From the NCBI RefSeq assembly GCF_001982635.1, contig NZ_MKFI01000001.1:488774-552773 (forward strand): a stretch of DNA of 64,000 bases, in the 5' to 3' direction. The first letter of the stretch is position 1; each line of letters begins with the position of its first letter. The notes below the pieces were generated by a model that saw only the letters and a list, made by a program, of their open reading frames with translations, searched no databases and had not been told where the DNA came from. The position numbers were made by a program, and so were the translations under genes. Shown one piece after another: positions 51,794 to 60,754 of this stretch. The DNA comes from Bradyrhizobium mercantei (GTDB lineage Bacteria > Pseudomonadota > Alphaproteobacteria > Rhizobiales > Xanthobacteraceae).

Positions 51794-53128
51794 CTAGCTC
51801 CCGCCCCGCTCCTTGCGCAGCCGCTGCCAGTAATCCAGCCGCTTGCGGATCTCGCGCTCGAAGCCGCGGTCGGGCGGATCGTAGAAGGTCTGGCGGCCCA
51901 GCGCTTCCGGGAAATAGTCCTGGCCGGAGAACGCGTCGGGCGCGTCGTGATCATACTGATAGCCGGAGCCATAGCCCTCCGACTTCATCAGCTTGGTCGG
52001 CGAGTTCAGGATGTGCTTCGGCGGCAGCAGCGAGCCGCCCTGCTTGGCGGTCTGCATCGCGGCGCCGAACGCCGTGTAGACCGCGTTCGATTTCGGCGCG
52101 GTGGCGAGATAGACCACCGCTTGCGCGATCGCGAGCTCACCCTCCGGCGAGCCCAGGAAATCATAGGCATCCTTGGCGGCGTTGCAGACCACGAGCGCCT
52201 GCGGATCGGCCAGGCCGATATCCTCGACCGCCATGCGCACCACGCGCCGCGCCAGGAACAACGGATCCTCGCCGGCATCGAGCATGCGCGCGAGATAATA
52301 CAGCGCCGCATCCGGGTCGGAGCCGCGCACCGACTTGTGCAACGCCGAGATCAGGTTGTAATGGCCGTCGGCCGACTTGTCGTAGATCGGCGCGCGGCGT
52401 TGCAGGATGGCCTGCAACTGCTCGGCGTTGAACACCTCGCCCTTGCGCGCGGCGCGCCAGACTTCTTCGGCCAATGTCAGCGAGGCGCGGCCGTCGCCGT
52501 CGGCCATCCGCACCAGCACGGCGCGCGCTTCCGCATCGAGCGGCAGGGCCTTGCCCTCGATCTTCTCGGCATTGGCAAACAGCTTTTCGATCGCGGCCGT
52601 ATCGAGCGAGTGAAACACCAGAACCCGGGCGCGCGACAGAAGCGCCGCGTTGAGCTCGAAGGACGGGTTCTCGGTGGTGGCGCCGACCAGCACCACGGTG
52701 CCGTCCTCCATCACGGGCAGGAAGGAATCCTGCTGCGCGCGGTTGAACCTGTGCACCTCGTCGACGAACAGCAGCGTGCCCTTGCCGGTCTCGCGGCGGG
52801 CGCGCGCCGCATCGAACGCCTTCTTGAGGTCGGCGACGCCGGAGAACACCGCGGAGATCTGCTCGAAATGCAGCTCGGTGGCGTCGGCCAAAAGCCGCGC
52901 CACGGTGGTCTTGCCGGTGCCGGGCGGCCCCCAGAACACCAGCGAGCCCAGCGTGCGCGTCTCCAGCATGCGGGTCAGCGCGCCGTCGGGCCCGAGAATG
53001 TGATCCTGGCCGACGACGTCGGCCAGCGTGCGCGGGCGCAGCCGGTCCGGCAGCGGGTGTGGCGCGTCCTGCTCCATCCCCGCCGCAGCGAACAGGTTGC
53101 TGGCCTCGTGCGGTCGCTTAGCGCTCAT
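51794..53128 (-). CDS. rarA: Replication-associated recombination protein A (RarA/MgsA) AAA ATPase
   Basis: A 444-residue AAA+ ATPase of the RarA/MgsA/WRNIP1 family, acting at stalled replication forks. Walker A is GPPGTGKTTVARLL, Walker B is LLFVDEVHRFN, with sensor 1 at GATTENPSFELN. The C-terminal half has MARDAGEDPLFLARR-type MLDAGEDPLFLARRVVRMA and the oligomerisation domain with KHILNSPTKLMKSEGYG. It starts 9 bases after the protease stop codon, so both are probably cotranscribed. Confidence 0.95.
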   Translation of the reverse strand: MSAKRPHEASNLFAAAGMEQDAPHPLPDRLRPRTLADVVGQDHILGPDGALTRMLETRTLGSLVFWGPPGTGKTTVARLLADATELHFEQISAVFSGVADLKKAFDAARARRETGKGTLLFVDEVHRFNRAQQDSFLPVMEDGTVVLVGATTENPSFELNAALLSRARVLVFHSLDTAAIEKLFANAEKIEGKALPLDAEARAVLVRMADGDGRASLTLAEEVWRAARKGEVFNAEQLQAILQRRAPIYDKSADGHYNLISALHKSVRGSDPDAALYYLARMLDAGEDPLFLARRVVRMAVEDIGLADPQALVVCNAAKDAYDFLGSPEGELAIAQAVVYLATAPKSNAVYTAFGAAMQTAKQGGSLLPPKHILNSPTKLMKSEGYGSGYQYDHDAPDAFSGQDYFPEALGRQTFYDPPDRGFEREIRKRLDYWQRLRKERGGS

Positions 53129-53137
53129 CCTTGGGGC

Positions 53138-54550
53138 TCATCCGCCGAGCGTCACGTTGATCTGCTGGCCCCCGCGCACCAGCGTGATGCGCCAGACCCG
53201 CGAGCCCGCCTTCGACGCCTTATCGAGGTCGCTGGTCCGCGCGATCTTCTCGTTGTTGACCGCCAGGATGATGTCGCCCTTCTGGAAGCCGACATTGGCC
53301 GCGGTGCCGTCATCGGCGAGCTCGATCACGACGACGCCCTCGGCGCCCGCGTCGAGATGCAGCTCATCGGCCAGCGCCGGCGAGATGTTGGCGACCCTGG
53401 CGCCCTGGAACGGCGAGCGCGCGGTCAGCACGATCTCATCGCGGTTGGTGTCGGGCGCGGTCTCCAGCGGCACGGTGAGCTTCACCGGCTTGCCGGCGCG
53501 CTGCACCTCGATCTCCGCATTGCCGCCGAGCGGACGGGTCGCGAAGCGGTAGTCGAACGCGTTGGGATCGTCGATCGGCGTGCCGTCGATTCCGACGATC
53601 AGGTCGGACAGCTTCAAGCCGGCCTTCGCCGCGGGGCTGTTCGGCGCGACGTTGGCGACCAGCGCGCCGGTCGGCAGCTTCAGCCCGAGCGTCTCGGCGA
53701 TCTCCGGCGTCACCGCCTGCAAGCGCGCGCCGAGCCATGGCCGCTTCACATTCTTGCCGCCGCTCTTGGCGGAGGCCACCACCACCCGCACCATGTTGGC
53801 GGGGATCGCAAAGCCGATGCCCTGCGAGCCGCCGGAGCGCGAGAAGATCGCGGTATTGATGCCGGCGAGCCGGCCGGTCATGTCGACCAGCGCGCCGCCC
53901 GAATTGCCGGGATTGATCGCGGCGTCGGTCTGAATGAAGAATTGATAATCCGTGATCCCGACTTGCGTGCGCGCCAGCGCCGAGATGATGCCGTGCGTCA
54001 CGGTCTGGCCGACGCCGAACGGATTGCCGATCGCGAGCACGACGTCACCGACCTGGAGCTGGTCGGAATTGGCGAAGTCGAGCGTGGCGAACTTCTCCTT
54101 GTTGGTATTCTTCAGCCTGAGCACCGCGAGGTCGGTACGGCTGTCCTTCAGCACGATCTCGGCCTCGTATTCGCGCTTGTCGGCGAGCGAGACCTTCACC
54201 TGGTCGGCGCCCTCGATCACGTGATTGTTTGTGACCACGAGGCCGGAGCCGTCGACCATCACGCCGGAGCCGAGCGAGCGCTGCATCTGCTCGGGCTGCT
54301 GGCCCGGCGCGCCGAAGAAGCGACGGAAGAACGGATCGTCCATGAACGGATTGCGGTTCTGCACCGTCTTGGCGGCGTAGACATTGACCACCGCCGGCTG
54401 CACCCGCTGCACGATCGGCGCATAGGACAGCTGCAGCTCGGCCTGCGAGGACGGCACCCGGCGGTCCTGGGCCGCGGCCGGGGACAGATTCCCCATGAAA
54501 GCCAGTGTGCACAGCGCGGATATGGCAGCGAAGCGGACGGGTCGGAGCAT
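53138..54550 (-). CDS. Do family periplasmic serine endopeptidase (DegP/DegQ-like)
   Basis: A 470-residue protease of the DegP/HtrA family with signal peptide (about 1-28, PAAAQ). The catalytic triad is His110 (VVTNNHVIEG), Asp140 (DSRTDLAVL) and Ser217 (NPGNSGGAL). Two PDZ domains follow (about 275-365 and 380-470, GVVVIELADDGTAANVGFQKGDII). It degrades or refolds misfolded envelope proteins. GAGAGGTGAGA precedes the ATG. It is divergent from the porin gene, which suggests an envelope-stress link that the sequence alone does not prove. Confidence 0.94.
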   Translation of the reverse strand: MLRPVRFAAISALCTLAFMGNLSPAAAQDRRVPSSQAELQLSYAPIVQRVQPAVVNVYAAKTVQNRNPFMDDPFFRRFFGAPGQQPEQMQRSLGSGVMVDGSGLVVTNNHVIEGADQVKVSLADKREYEAEIVLKDSRTDLAVLRLKNTNKEKFATLDFANSDQLQVGDVVLAIGNPFGVGQTVTHGIISALARTQVGITDYQFFIQTDAAINPGNSGGALVDMTGRLAGINTAIFSRSGGSQGIGFAIPANMVRVVVASAKSGGKNVKRPWLGARLQAVTPEIAETLGLKLPTGALVANVAPNSPAAKAGLKLSDLIVGIDGTPIDDPNAFDYRFATRPLGGNAEIEVQRAGKPVKLTVPLETAPDTNRDEIVLTARSPFQGARVANISPALADELHLDAGAEGVVVIELADDGTAANVGFQKGDIILAVNNEKIARTSDLDKASKAGSRVWRITLVRGGQQINVTLGG

Positions 54551-54693
54551 TCTCACCTCTCGTGGAAAACGCCGGAATATAGGCGTGTTCGCCGGGCAAT
54601 TGAAGGGCGCCGGGCCGGATAACTGCCCCCTGCCGGACCGGTGCAAAACCGGCGGCTGCCGCGTTGAAGCGCGCCGCCAAACTCCTATGATGG

Positions 54694-54780
54694 CTGTCAT
54701 CTCACTGCGCCGCTCCGCTTGTTGCCCGCGGACAACAAGCGGAACTGCGATGCCTGGAAGCGCTGTCGTGCGTCAGTCAC
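54694..54780 (+). promoter_or_regulatory. Two CTGTCAT-like sites upstream of the porin
   Basis: CTGTCAT-CTCA-CTGCGCC (54694-54711) and CTGTCGT-GCGT-CAGTCAC (54763-54780) each resemble a PhoB box half-site pair with 11-base period, but second halves are weak. They lie 60 and 150 bases before the porin start, in the divergent gap of the protease and porin genes. Confidence 0.25.
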
Positions 54781-54841
54781 GTTCAACTCCTAGGACCGTC
54801 CAGTGAGTGAGTGGGGACTTCAAACACAACAGGGGTGCACA

Positions 54842-56440
54842 ATGGGTGCGACAAAAGTTGGTGCAATCGCCATAGGGCTGGCAGGGGCGCTCGCGGCCTC
54901 GCCGGCCTATTCGCAATCGGCCGGAGGCGGCAGCGATGCGGAGATCGCGCTGCTGAAGCAGCAGCTGAAGATGCTCGAGCAGAAGCTCGATAAACTGCAG
55001 AAGCAGACCAACGCCAACACCGCCACCGCGGCCAGCGCGAACGCCAATGCGAAGGCGGCGGATGCCAAAGCCGCGCGCGTCGCAAGCGCCAACGCCGCTA
55101 TCCCGGTCAAGGGCCCGGTCGCGCCGTCGGGCGTCGTGGTGACGATGCCGAACAACCGGCCGACGATCTGCACCGCGGACGAACAGAACTGCGTCGCGAT
55201 CACGAGCCGCATCCACTGGGACGTCGGCGGTTACGACTATCGCCCGAACACCGCGAACACCTCGCCGCAGAAGCTCGACAGCGGCGAAAACCTCCGCCGC
55301 GCGCGCATCGGCATCGTCGGCAAGTTCTTCGGCGACTGGAATTACTCGCTGATCTACGACTTCGGCGGCTCGTCCGACGGGTTCGGCGGCGCGGCCCCGG
55401 GCTCGCTGCCCGGCGGCGGTACCTCCGGCGTCGAGAATGCCTATCTGAGCTACACCGGCTTCAAGCCGTTCGGCGGCAAGATGGCGATCGAAGGCGGCAT
55501 CATGGACATCCCGTGGACGCTGGACGAGGCGACCAGCTCCAACGACATCCTGTTCATGGAGCGCGCCTCGGTCGGCATCATCGCGCAGAACATCGCGGCC
55601 GGCGACTTCCGTTCGGGCGCCGGCACCCGCTGGTGGAACGACCAGTTCTGGATCGGCGGCTATGTCACGGGACCGACCACGGGTTCGATCCACTCCGCGT
55701 CCTCGACCGCGCCGGCCGGAACGTCCGAGCAGTATGGCGGCGTGATCCGCGTCGCCGGCAATCCGATCAGCGGCAAGAACTATTCGGTGCATATCGGCGC
55801 CGATGCGGAATGGCTGGTGCAGCCGCCGCGCAACCAGCTGACGCAGGCGCAGACGCTCACGCTCAGCGACCGGCCCGAGCTGCGCATCGATCCGACCACG
55901 CTGATCTCGACCGGCGCGATCGCCAACGTCTCCGGCGCGCAGGTCTACGGCGTCGAGGCGGCGGCGACCTATGGCCCGTTCATCGCGCAGGGCGAATATT
56001 ACTGGTTCAATGTCGACCGCTCTGCGAATACCGGGCTGCCGCCGTTCGGCGCGCCGAGCCTGAAATTCGACGGCGGTTACGCGCAGGTCGGCTATGTGCT
56101 GACCGGCGAGAACCACGCCTACAATCCCGCGACGGCCTCCTATGGCGGGATCAAGCCGCATGATCCGTTCTCGTTCGCCGGCGGCGGCTGGGGCGCCTGG
56201 GAAATCGCCGGCCGCGTCAGCACGATGGATCTGAACGATCAGATCGCGCAGGCGGTCGGCGTCGCGGGTGGACGGCAGACCGTCTACACCGCCGCGCTGA
56301 ACTGGTACGTCAACAACAACGTCCGCTTCATGCTGAACTATTTGCACGGCGACATCGCCAAGCAGGCCTCGGCGACGTCGACTGCCGATGTCGGCTCGAA
56401 GTTCGACGCGGTCGCGCTGCGCACGCAGGTTGCGTTCTGA
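54842..56440 (+). CDS. OprO/OprP-type outer-membrane porin
   Basis: A 532-residue outer-membrane porin: signal peptide (GAIAIGLAGALAASPAYSQ), a coiled-coil (about 33-60, LLKQQLKMLEQKLDKLQKQ), an Ala/Asn-rich linker, then a barrel domain with RRARIGIVGKFFGDWNYSLIYDFG and MDIPWTLDEATSSNDILFMERAS, the OprO/P phosphate-selective porin signature. The last residue is Phe, as expected for BAM recognition. Anion or pyrophosphate selectivity is inferred from family only. AGGGGTGCACA is the ribosome site. It is separated from the protease by a divergent gap. Confidence 0.9.
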   Translation: MGATKVGAIAIGLAGALAASPAYSQSAGGGSDAEIALLKQQLKMLEQKLDKLQKQTNANTATAASANANAKAADAKAARVASANAAIPVKGPVAPSGVVVTMPNNRPTICTADEQNCVAITSRIHWDVGGYDYRPNTANTSPQKLDSGENLRRARIGIVGKFFGDWNYSLIYDFGGSSDGFGGAAPGSLPGGGTSGVENAYLSYTGFKPFGGKMAIEGGIMDIPWTLDEATSSNDILFMERASVGIIAQNIAAGDFRSGAGTRWWNDQFWIGGYVTGPTTGSIHSASSTAPAGTSEQYGGVIRVAGNPISGKNYSVHIGADAEWLVQPPRNQLTQAQTLTLSDRPELRIDPTTLISTGAIANVSGAQVYGVEAAATYGPFIAQGEYYWFNVDRSANTGLPPFGAPSLKFDGGYAQVGYVLTGENHAYNPATASYGGIKPHDPFSFAGGGWGAWEIAGRVSTMDLNDQIAQAVGVAGGRQTVYTAALNWYVNNNVRFMLNYLHGDIAKQASATSTADVGSKFDAVALRTQVAF

Positions 56441-56449
56441 CGCGACTTA

Positions 56450-56583
56450 CCTCTCCCCGACGGGGAGAGGTCGAATTGCGAAGCAATTCGGGTGAGGGGT
56501 GCCGCTTCCTCGGTGGAGCGTAATCCCTCACCCGGATCGCATCTTGCGATGCGATCTGACCTCTCCCTCCGGGAGAGGTGAAG
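56450..56583. repeat. Two-hairpin CTCTCCCC palindromic element
   Basis: ACCTCTCCCCGACGGGGAGAGGT, an inner TCGAATTGCGAAGCAATTCGGGTGAGGGG, CCCTCACCCGGATCGCATCTTGCGATGCGATC, and CCTCTCCCTCCGGGAGAGG. It is close in structure to the elements at 12600, 33411 and 60755. It lies between convergent porin and HxlR genes. Confidence 0.82.
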
Positions 56584-56595
56584 CGGGAACGCCGA

Positions 56596-56973
56596 TCAGG
56601 CCGCGCGCTTCTTCTTCACGACGACCTCGGGCGCCGGCGCGCAGGACAGCCGTTCCTGGTGGCCCTCGCCCCAGGCTTTCAGAATATCGATCACCGGACG
56701 CAGGCTCTCGCCGAGTTCGGAGAGCGTGTATTCGACCCGCGGCGGCACTTCGGCATAGACCTTGCGGATCACGAGACCATCATCCTCCAGCGCGCGCAGC
56801 TGCTTGGTCAGCATGCGCTGGGTGATGCCGGGCATCCGCCGCCGCAATTCGCCGAAGCGCTGGGTGCCGGCCTGCAAATGATACAGGATCACGCCCTTCC
56901 ATTTGCCGTCGATCAGATCGAGCGCGGCCTCGACCGCGCAGCCCGGCCGGCGCGCGAAATTCTTCCGTTTCAT
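56596..56973 (-). CDS. HxlR family transcriptional regulator
   Basis: A 125-residue regulator of the HxlR/MarR-like winged-helix group: RPGCAVEAALDLIDGKWKGVILYHL, TQRFGELRRRMPGITQRMLTKQLRALEDDG (recognition helix), and the wing YAEVPPRVEYTLSELGESL. The Cys in RPGCAVEAAL is the conserved redox or electrophile-sensing residue of many HxlR proteins. It is divergent from the quinone-oxidoreductase-like gene (118 bases between starts), its probable target. Confidence 0.9.
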   Translation of the reverse strand: MKRKNFARRPGCAVEAALDLIDGKWKGVILYHLQAGTQRFGELRRRMPGITQRMLTKQLRALEDDGLVIRKVYAEVPPRVEYTLSELGESLRPVIDILKAWGEGHQERLSCAPAPEVVVKKKRAA

Positions 56974-56999
56974 CTGATATTTCCCAATAGTATACAAAC

Positions 57000-57013
57000 G
57001 GGGACTAGTTCCC
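57000..57013. promoter_or_regulatory. Palindrome GGGGACTAGTTCCC, candidate HxlR operator
   Basis: A near-palindrome centred on ACTAGT between the divergent HxlR and oxidoreductase genes, close to the regulator start. AGTAT and AGTACT occur symmetrically on each side (GTATAC and AGTACTTG), typical of HxlR-type sites, but the assignment is tentative. Confidence 0.35.
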
Positions 57014-57090
57014 TGATTTTACAGTACTTGCCAAATAGACGCCAGCGCGACAGTTAGACGGCAGGCAATCGCCCACCACGGAGACCAGCC

Positions 57091-58104
57091 ATGAAGGCCG
57101 TCGGATACCAAAAGTCGCTGCCGATCGAGGCGGCGGATTCGCTCGTCGATTTCGAGATCGCCAAGCCCGAACCGAAAGGGCGCGACATCCGCGTCGCGGT
57201 GAAGGCCATCTCGGCCAACCCGGTCGACTACAAGGTGCGCAAGCGCGCGGCGCCGACCGACGGCGGCTACAAAATCCTCGGCTTTGACGCGGCCGGCGTG
57301 GTCGACGCCGTCGGGCCCGACGTCTCGCTGTTCAAGCCCGGCGATGAAGTGTTCTACGCGGGCTCGATCCTGCGCCAGGGCACCAATTCGGAATTTCATC
57401 TGGTCGACGAGCGCATCGTCGGCAACAAGCCCACCTCGCTGTCCTTCGCGCAGGCCGCCGCCCTGCCTTTGACCTCGATCACGGCGTGGGAGCTCTTGTT
57501 CGACCGGCTGGGCGCGGTGCCGGGCAAGGCTCTCGACCCCCGCACGCTCCTGATCACCGGCGGCGCCGGCGGCGTCGGTTCGATCCTGATCCAGCTTGCG
57601 CGCCGCCTCACCGGCCTGACCGTGGTTGCGACCGCGACGCGGCCGGAGTCGCAGAAGTGGTGCCGCGACCTCGGCGCGCATGCGGTGATCGATCACTCGC
57701 AGCCGATGAAGGAGCAGATCGAGAAGCTGAAGCTGCCGCCGGTCGGCCTCGTCGCCAGCCTCACCTTCACCGACCAGCACTACAAGTCGATCGCCGACTT
57801 CATCGCGCCGCAGGGCAGATTCGGCCTGATCGACGATCCGCCGGAGTTCAACATCGTCGCGTTCAAGGGCAAGGCCGTGTCGATCCACTGGGAGTCGATG
57901 TTCACGCGCTCGTCGTTCCAGACATCAGACATGATCGCGCAGCATTATCTGCTCAACGATGTCGCCGACCTGATCGACAAGGGCGTGCTGCGTACCACGC
58001 TCGACCAGACCTTCGGCACCATCAATGCCGCGAATCTCAAGCGCGCCCACGCGCTGCTGGAAAGCGGCAAGTCGCGCGGCAAGATCGTGCTGGAGGGCTG
58101 GTAA
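57091..58104 (+). CDS. Zinc-type alcohol dehydrogenase/quinone oxidoreductase family protein
   Basis: A 337-residue MDR-superfamily protein of the quinone-oxidoreductase branch: VKAISANPVDYKVRKRA, GFDAAGVVDAVGPDVSLFKPGDEVFYAGS, and the NADPH motif LITGGAGGVGSILIQLA. The structural and catalytic zinc Cys/His residues are absent, so it is a zinc-independent NADPH:quinone or enone reductase. Together with the divergent HxlR regulator this matches an electrophile- or quinone-response pair. Confidence 0.92.
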   Translation: MKAVGYQKSLPIEAADSLVDFEIAKPEPKGRDIRVAVKAISANPVDYKVRKRAAPTDGGYKILGFDAAGVVDAVGPDVSLFKPGDEVFYAGSILRQGTNSEFHLVDERIVGNKPTSLSFAQAAALPLTSITAWELLFDRLGAVPGKALDPRTLLITGGAGGVGSILIQLARRLTGLTVVATATRPESQKWCRDLGAHAVIDHSQPMKEQIEKLKLPPVGLVASLTFTDQHYKSIADFIAPQGRFGLIDDPPEFNIVAFKGKAVSIHWESMFTRSSFQTSDMIAQHYLLNDVADLIDKGVLRTTLDQTFGTINAANLKRAHALLESGKSRGKIVLEGW

Positions 58105-58483
58105 GTCCACGGCGGTACGGGGATTAGGCCACGGCTTTGCCTCCGTCGTCATTGCGAGGAGCGATAGCGACGAAGCAATCCATCCAACCGCGTCTGAGGG
58201 CAGATGGATTGCTTCGCTTCGCTCGCAATGACGGGTCGTAGTGACGCTGGATTCCCTTACCATCACAGAATCCGGGAAAAACGGCTGCAACGCGGTAGGA
58301 GCAGCCGACCCACCCTACGCACCTTCCGAGATATCCCCACAGGCCGTCCGGTGGCTTTTGCCAAAGCCACGATCGCCTGTATGATTTGCGCAACGATCAC
58401 CCCGTCTTCAATCCGGCCGTGCAAGACACGGCCGGAGCGGTGGTGACGCCCCAAGGGTAGGCAAAGGGGATGGGAGGACGCCG
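58105..58483. other. 379-base gap filled with palindromic repeats
   Basis: No gene seen. It holds the CGTCATTGCGAG element at 58147-58234, GCAACGCGGTAGGAGCAGCCGACCCACCCTACGCACC (related to the CCCACCCTACG family) and CGGCCGTGCAAGACACGGCCG. The start of the phosphotransferase operon with its ribosome site is at the far end. Confidence 0.65.
58147..58234. repeat. CGTCATTGCGAGGAGCGATAGCG palindromic element, inverse copy
   Basis: CGTCATTGCGAGGAGCGATAGCGACGAAGCAATCCAT pairs with ATGGATTGCTTCGCTTCGCTCGCAATGACGG. It is the same element as at 30891-30976 but in opposite orientation. Confidence 0.85.
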
Positions 58484-59563
58484 ATGAGTTTGCTCACGGC
58501 CGATCCGTCGCGGATCGATCCGGAGTGGATGACGCGAGCGCTGCGCGAAGCCGGTGTGATCGATCAGGTCAGGGTCGTTGATCTCACGTGCAAGCCCGTC
58601 GGCAACGGCCTCGTCGGCGACAGCTACCGCTTTCGTCTGAGCTATGATGGCGACGAGCCGAGCGCGCCCTTAAGCGTCGTCGGCAAGTTCCCGGCCGCAG
58701 ATCCCGACAGCCGCCATTCCGGTTCCGCGCACACGCTTTATGTCCGCGAGGTCGCGTTCTATCGCGAGCTGGCGGCGACCGTCGCCATTCACACCCCGCG
58801 CCCGATCCTCGCTGAAATCGATCCGGCGACCGACGACTTCACATTGATCCTGGAAGACCTGGCGCCGGCACGCCAAGGCGACCAGCTCGCCGGATGCGCG
58901 ATCGCGGACTGCCTGACGGCGATGACCGAGGCCGCCGCGTTGCATGCGCCGCGATGGAACGATCCGGCGCTCGACGCGGTGCATTGCTTCGTGGTGGCTG
59001 CCAGCCGGCGCAGAGACCTTCGCGCGGTGCTGCCCGCCATCATAGGTCGCTACAAGGAGCGATATCACGGTGTGATCGAGCCGGAATTTCTTGACCTGAT
59101 CGACCGCCTTCCGGACGCGATATTGCGCTACCAGTCCGATCGATCGACGCCGCGAACGTTGCAGCATGCGGACTTCCGGCTCGACAACATGCTGTTCGAA
59201 GTCCGCGGCAACAGCCGTCCGATGGCGACACTGGACTGGCAGACGCTGACGGTCGGGCCTGGGATCGTCGACGTCGCCTATTTCCTGTCGGCCGGCATCG
59301 ACCCAATCGAGCGGCGATTACATGAAATTGACCTGGTGCGATTCTATCATTCCGAGCTGATCCGCCGCGGCGTGCAGGACTATGGCTGGGACGATTGCTG
59401 GCGGGATTACCGGCGCTACACCCTGCACGGCATCATGATGGGCGTGGTCTCCGCGCTCAGCGTCCAGCGCTCCGAGCGCGGCGATGCGCTGTTCCTGAAA
59501 ATGACCCGTGGCGCCTGCGCGCAAGCCCTGGATCACGACAGTTTCTCATACTGGCAGGACTAA
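58484..59563 (+). CDS. Phosphotransferase family (APH/ecdysteroid-kinase-like) protein
   Basis: A 359-residue kinase-fold protein of the aminoglycoside-phosphotransferase/EcKinase-like group. The ATP-binding lobe has VGKFPAADPDSRH (Lys) and YVREVAFYRELA (Glu of the helix). The catalytic loop is TLQHADFRLDNMLF (HxDxxxxN) and the metal Asp is in MATLDWQTLTVGPG. Members phosphorylate small alcohols, not only antibiotics; related ones occur in lipid and steroid gene clusters. It lies 18 bases before, and on the same strand as, a CrtC/AttH-like gene. GGGAGGACGCCG precedes the ATG. Confidence 0.87.
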   Translation: MSLLTADPSRIDPEWMTRALREAGVIDQVRVVDLTCKPVGNGLVGDSYRFRLSYDGDEPSAPLSVVGKFPAADPDSRHSGSAHTLYVREVAFYRELAATVAIHTPRPILAEIDPATDDFTLILEDLAPARQGDQLAGCAIADCLTAMTEAAALHAPRWNDPALDAVHCFVVAASRRRDLRAVLPAIIGRYKERYHGVIEPEFLDLIDRLPDAILRYQSDRSTPRTLQHADFRLDNMLFEVRGNSRPMATLDWQTLTVGPGIVDVAYFLSAGIDPIERRLHEIDLVRFYHSELIRRGVQDYGWDDCWRDYRRYTLHGIMMGVVSALSVQRSERGDALFLKMTRGACAQALDHDSFSYWQD

Positions 59564-59581
59564 CAAACGAGAGGGATCCTC

Positions 59582-60709
59582 GTGCTCAACAAGCTTGACG
59601 ACTTCCCCATCCACCAGACGCCGGAGCCGATCGCGGTTCCCTCAACCAGCGACCGCAATGTCTATGACCGGACCTGGTTCAATGGCTACACCGCCGACGG
59701 CTCGTATTATTTCGGCATCGGCATTGCGATCTATCCGCACCGCAAGATCCTCGACTGCGCCTTCAGCGTCGTCGAGCGCGGCGGCCGGCAGCATTGCTTC
59801 TACGGTTCGCGGCGGGCGCCGATCGAGCGCACCGAGATGCAGGTCGGCCCGTTCAGGCTCGAGGTGCTCGAACCGATGCTGCGGACCCGCGTCGTGCTCG
59901 ACGACAATGCGACCGGCCTCGCCTGCGACCTGACCTTCTCGGCACGTACAGCCGCGATCCAGGAAGCGCGCCAGACGCTATGGTCGGGCGACCGCCGCGC
60001 GATGGACTCGACCCGGTTCGACCAGTTCGGCCGCTGGAACGGGGTCGTGCATCACCCCGACGGCGGGATCAAGGTCGACGATCGCACCTGCTACGGCACC
60101 AAGGATCGCTCCTGGGGCGTGCGCAATGTCGGCGAACGCGACGTCGGCGGCGCGCCGATGCCGCCGCCGAGCGTGTTCTTCCTCTGGGCGCCGCTGGTTT
60201 GGGACGACCACATCTCGCACACCATCTTCTTCGACGGCACGCAGGGCGAGGCGCTGGTCCGCGAGGGCATCACGGCACCACTCTACCGCAGCGAGGCCGA
60301 GATCCCCGGCGTCGTCGATGGCCTCGACCGCCGGATGGCGACTGCGCGGCATCGCGTCAAATACGTGCCGAACACCCGGCTGGCGCAGTCGGCCGAGATC
60401 GACCTCGTCGACATCGACGGCCACACCACGACCATCGCGCTCGACCCGATCCTCAAATTCCAGATGAAGGGCCTCGGCTACGGCCATCCGCAATGGGGCC
60501 AGGGCATGTGGAAGGGCGAGCTCGAGATCGGCGGCGAGTCGTTCGATCCTGCCACGCTCGACCCGCTGGCCCGCGAGAACGTGCACGTGCAACAGGTGGT
60601 ACGCGCCCGTCAGGGCGACCGGACCGGGATCGGCGTGCTGGAGCAGATATGCTTCGGCCCTTACCGTCCCGCCGGATTCAGCGAGTTTCTTGATGGCGCC
60701 AAAGGGTAG
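59582..60709 (+). CDS. Lipocalin-like (CrtC/AttH-type, DUF7064-like) protein
   Basis: A 375-residue beta-rich protein starting at GTG (AGAGGGATCCTC upstream). It has no signal peptide. The tandem beta-barrel layout, with YFGIGIAIYPHRKILDCAFS, FDQFGRWNGVVHHPDGGIKVDD, KDRSWGVRNVGERD and FFLWAPLVWDDHISHTIFFD, recalls the double-lipocalin CrtC/AttH hydratase family; the conserved DRSWG resembles the DRxW block. Role unknown. It forms a tight pair with the phosphotransferase, which suggests a common substrate such as a terpenoid, steroid or polyketide; this is inference. Confidence 0.72.
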   Translation: MLNKLDDFPIHQTPEPIAVPSTSDRNVYDRTWFNGYTADGSYYFGIGIAIYPHRKILDCAFSVVERGGRQHCFYGSRRAPIERTEMQVGPFRLEVLEPMLRTRVVLDDNATGLACDLTFSARTAAIQEARQTLWSGDRRAMDSTRFDQFGRWNGVVHHPDGGIKVDDRTCYGTKDRSWGVRNVGERDVGGAPMPPPSVFFLWAPLVWDDHISHTIFFDGTQGEALVREGITAPLYRSEAEIPGVVDGLDRRMATARHRVKYVPNTRLAQSAEIDLVDIDGHTTTIALDPILKFQMKGLGYGHPQWGQGMWKGELEIGGESFDPATLDPLARENVHVQQVVRARQGDRTGIGVLEQICFGPYRPAGFSEFLDGAKG

Positions 60710-60754
60710 CTTCCTAAAGCGTGATGAGATTGACCTGGATTGGCCGCGGAGGTT

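Noticed and set aside
51947..54622. An 891-codon open frame on the + strand
   Set aside because: It spans two genes on the opposite strand (rarA and the protease) and has the composition of an antisense shadow.
58484..59563. Call as an aminoglycoside resistance kinase
   Set aside because: Only the kinase fold is visible; its pairing with a lipocalin-like gene and distance from known APH enzymes argue for a metabolic substrate.
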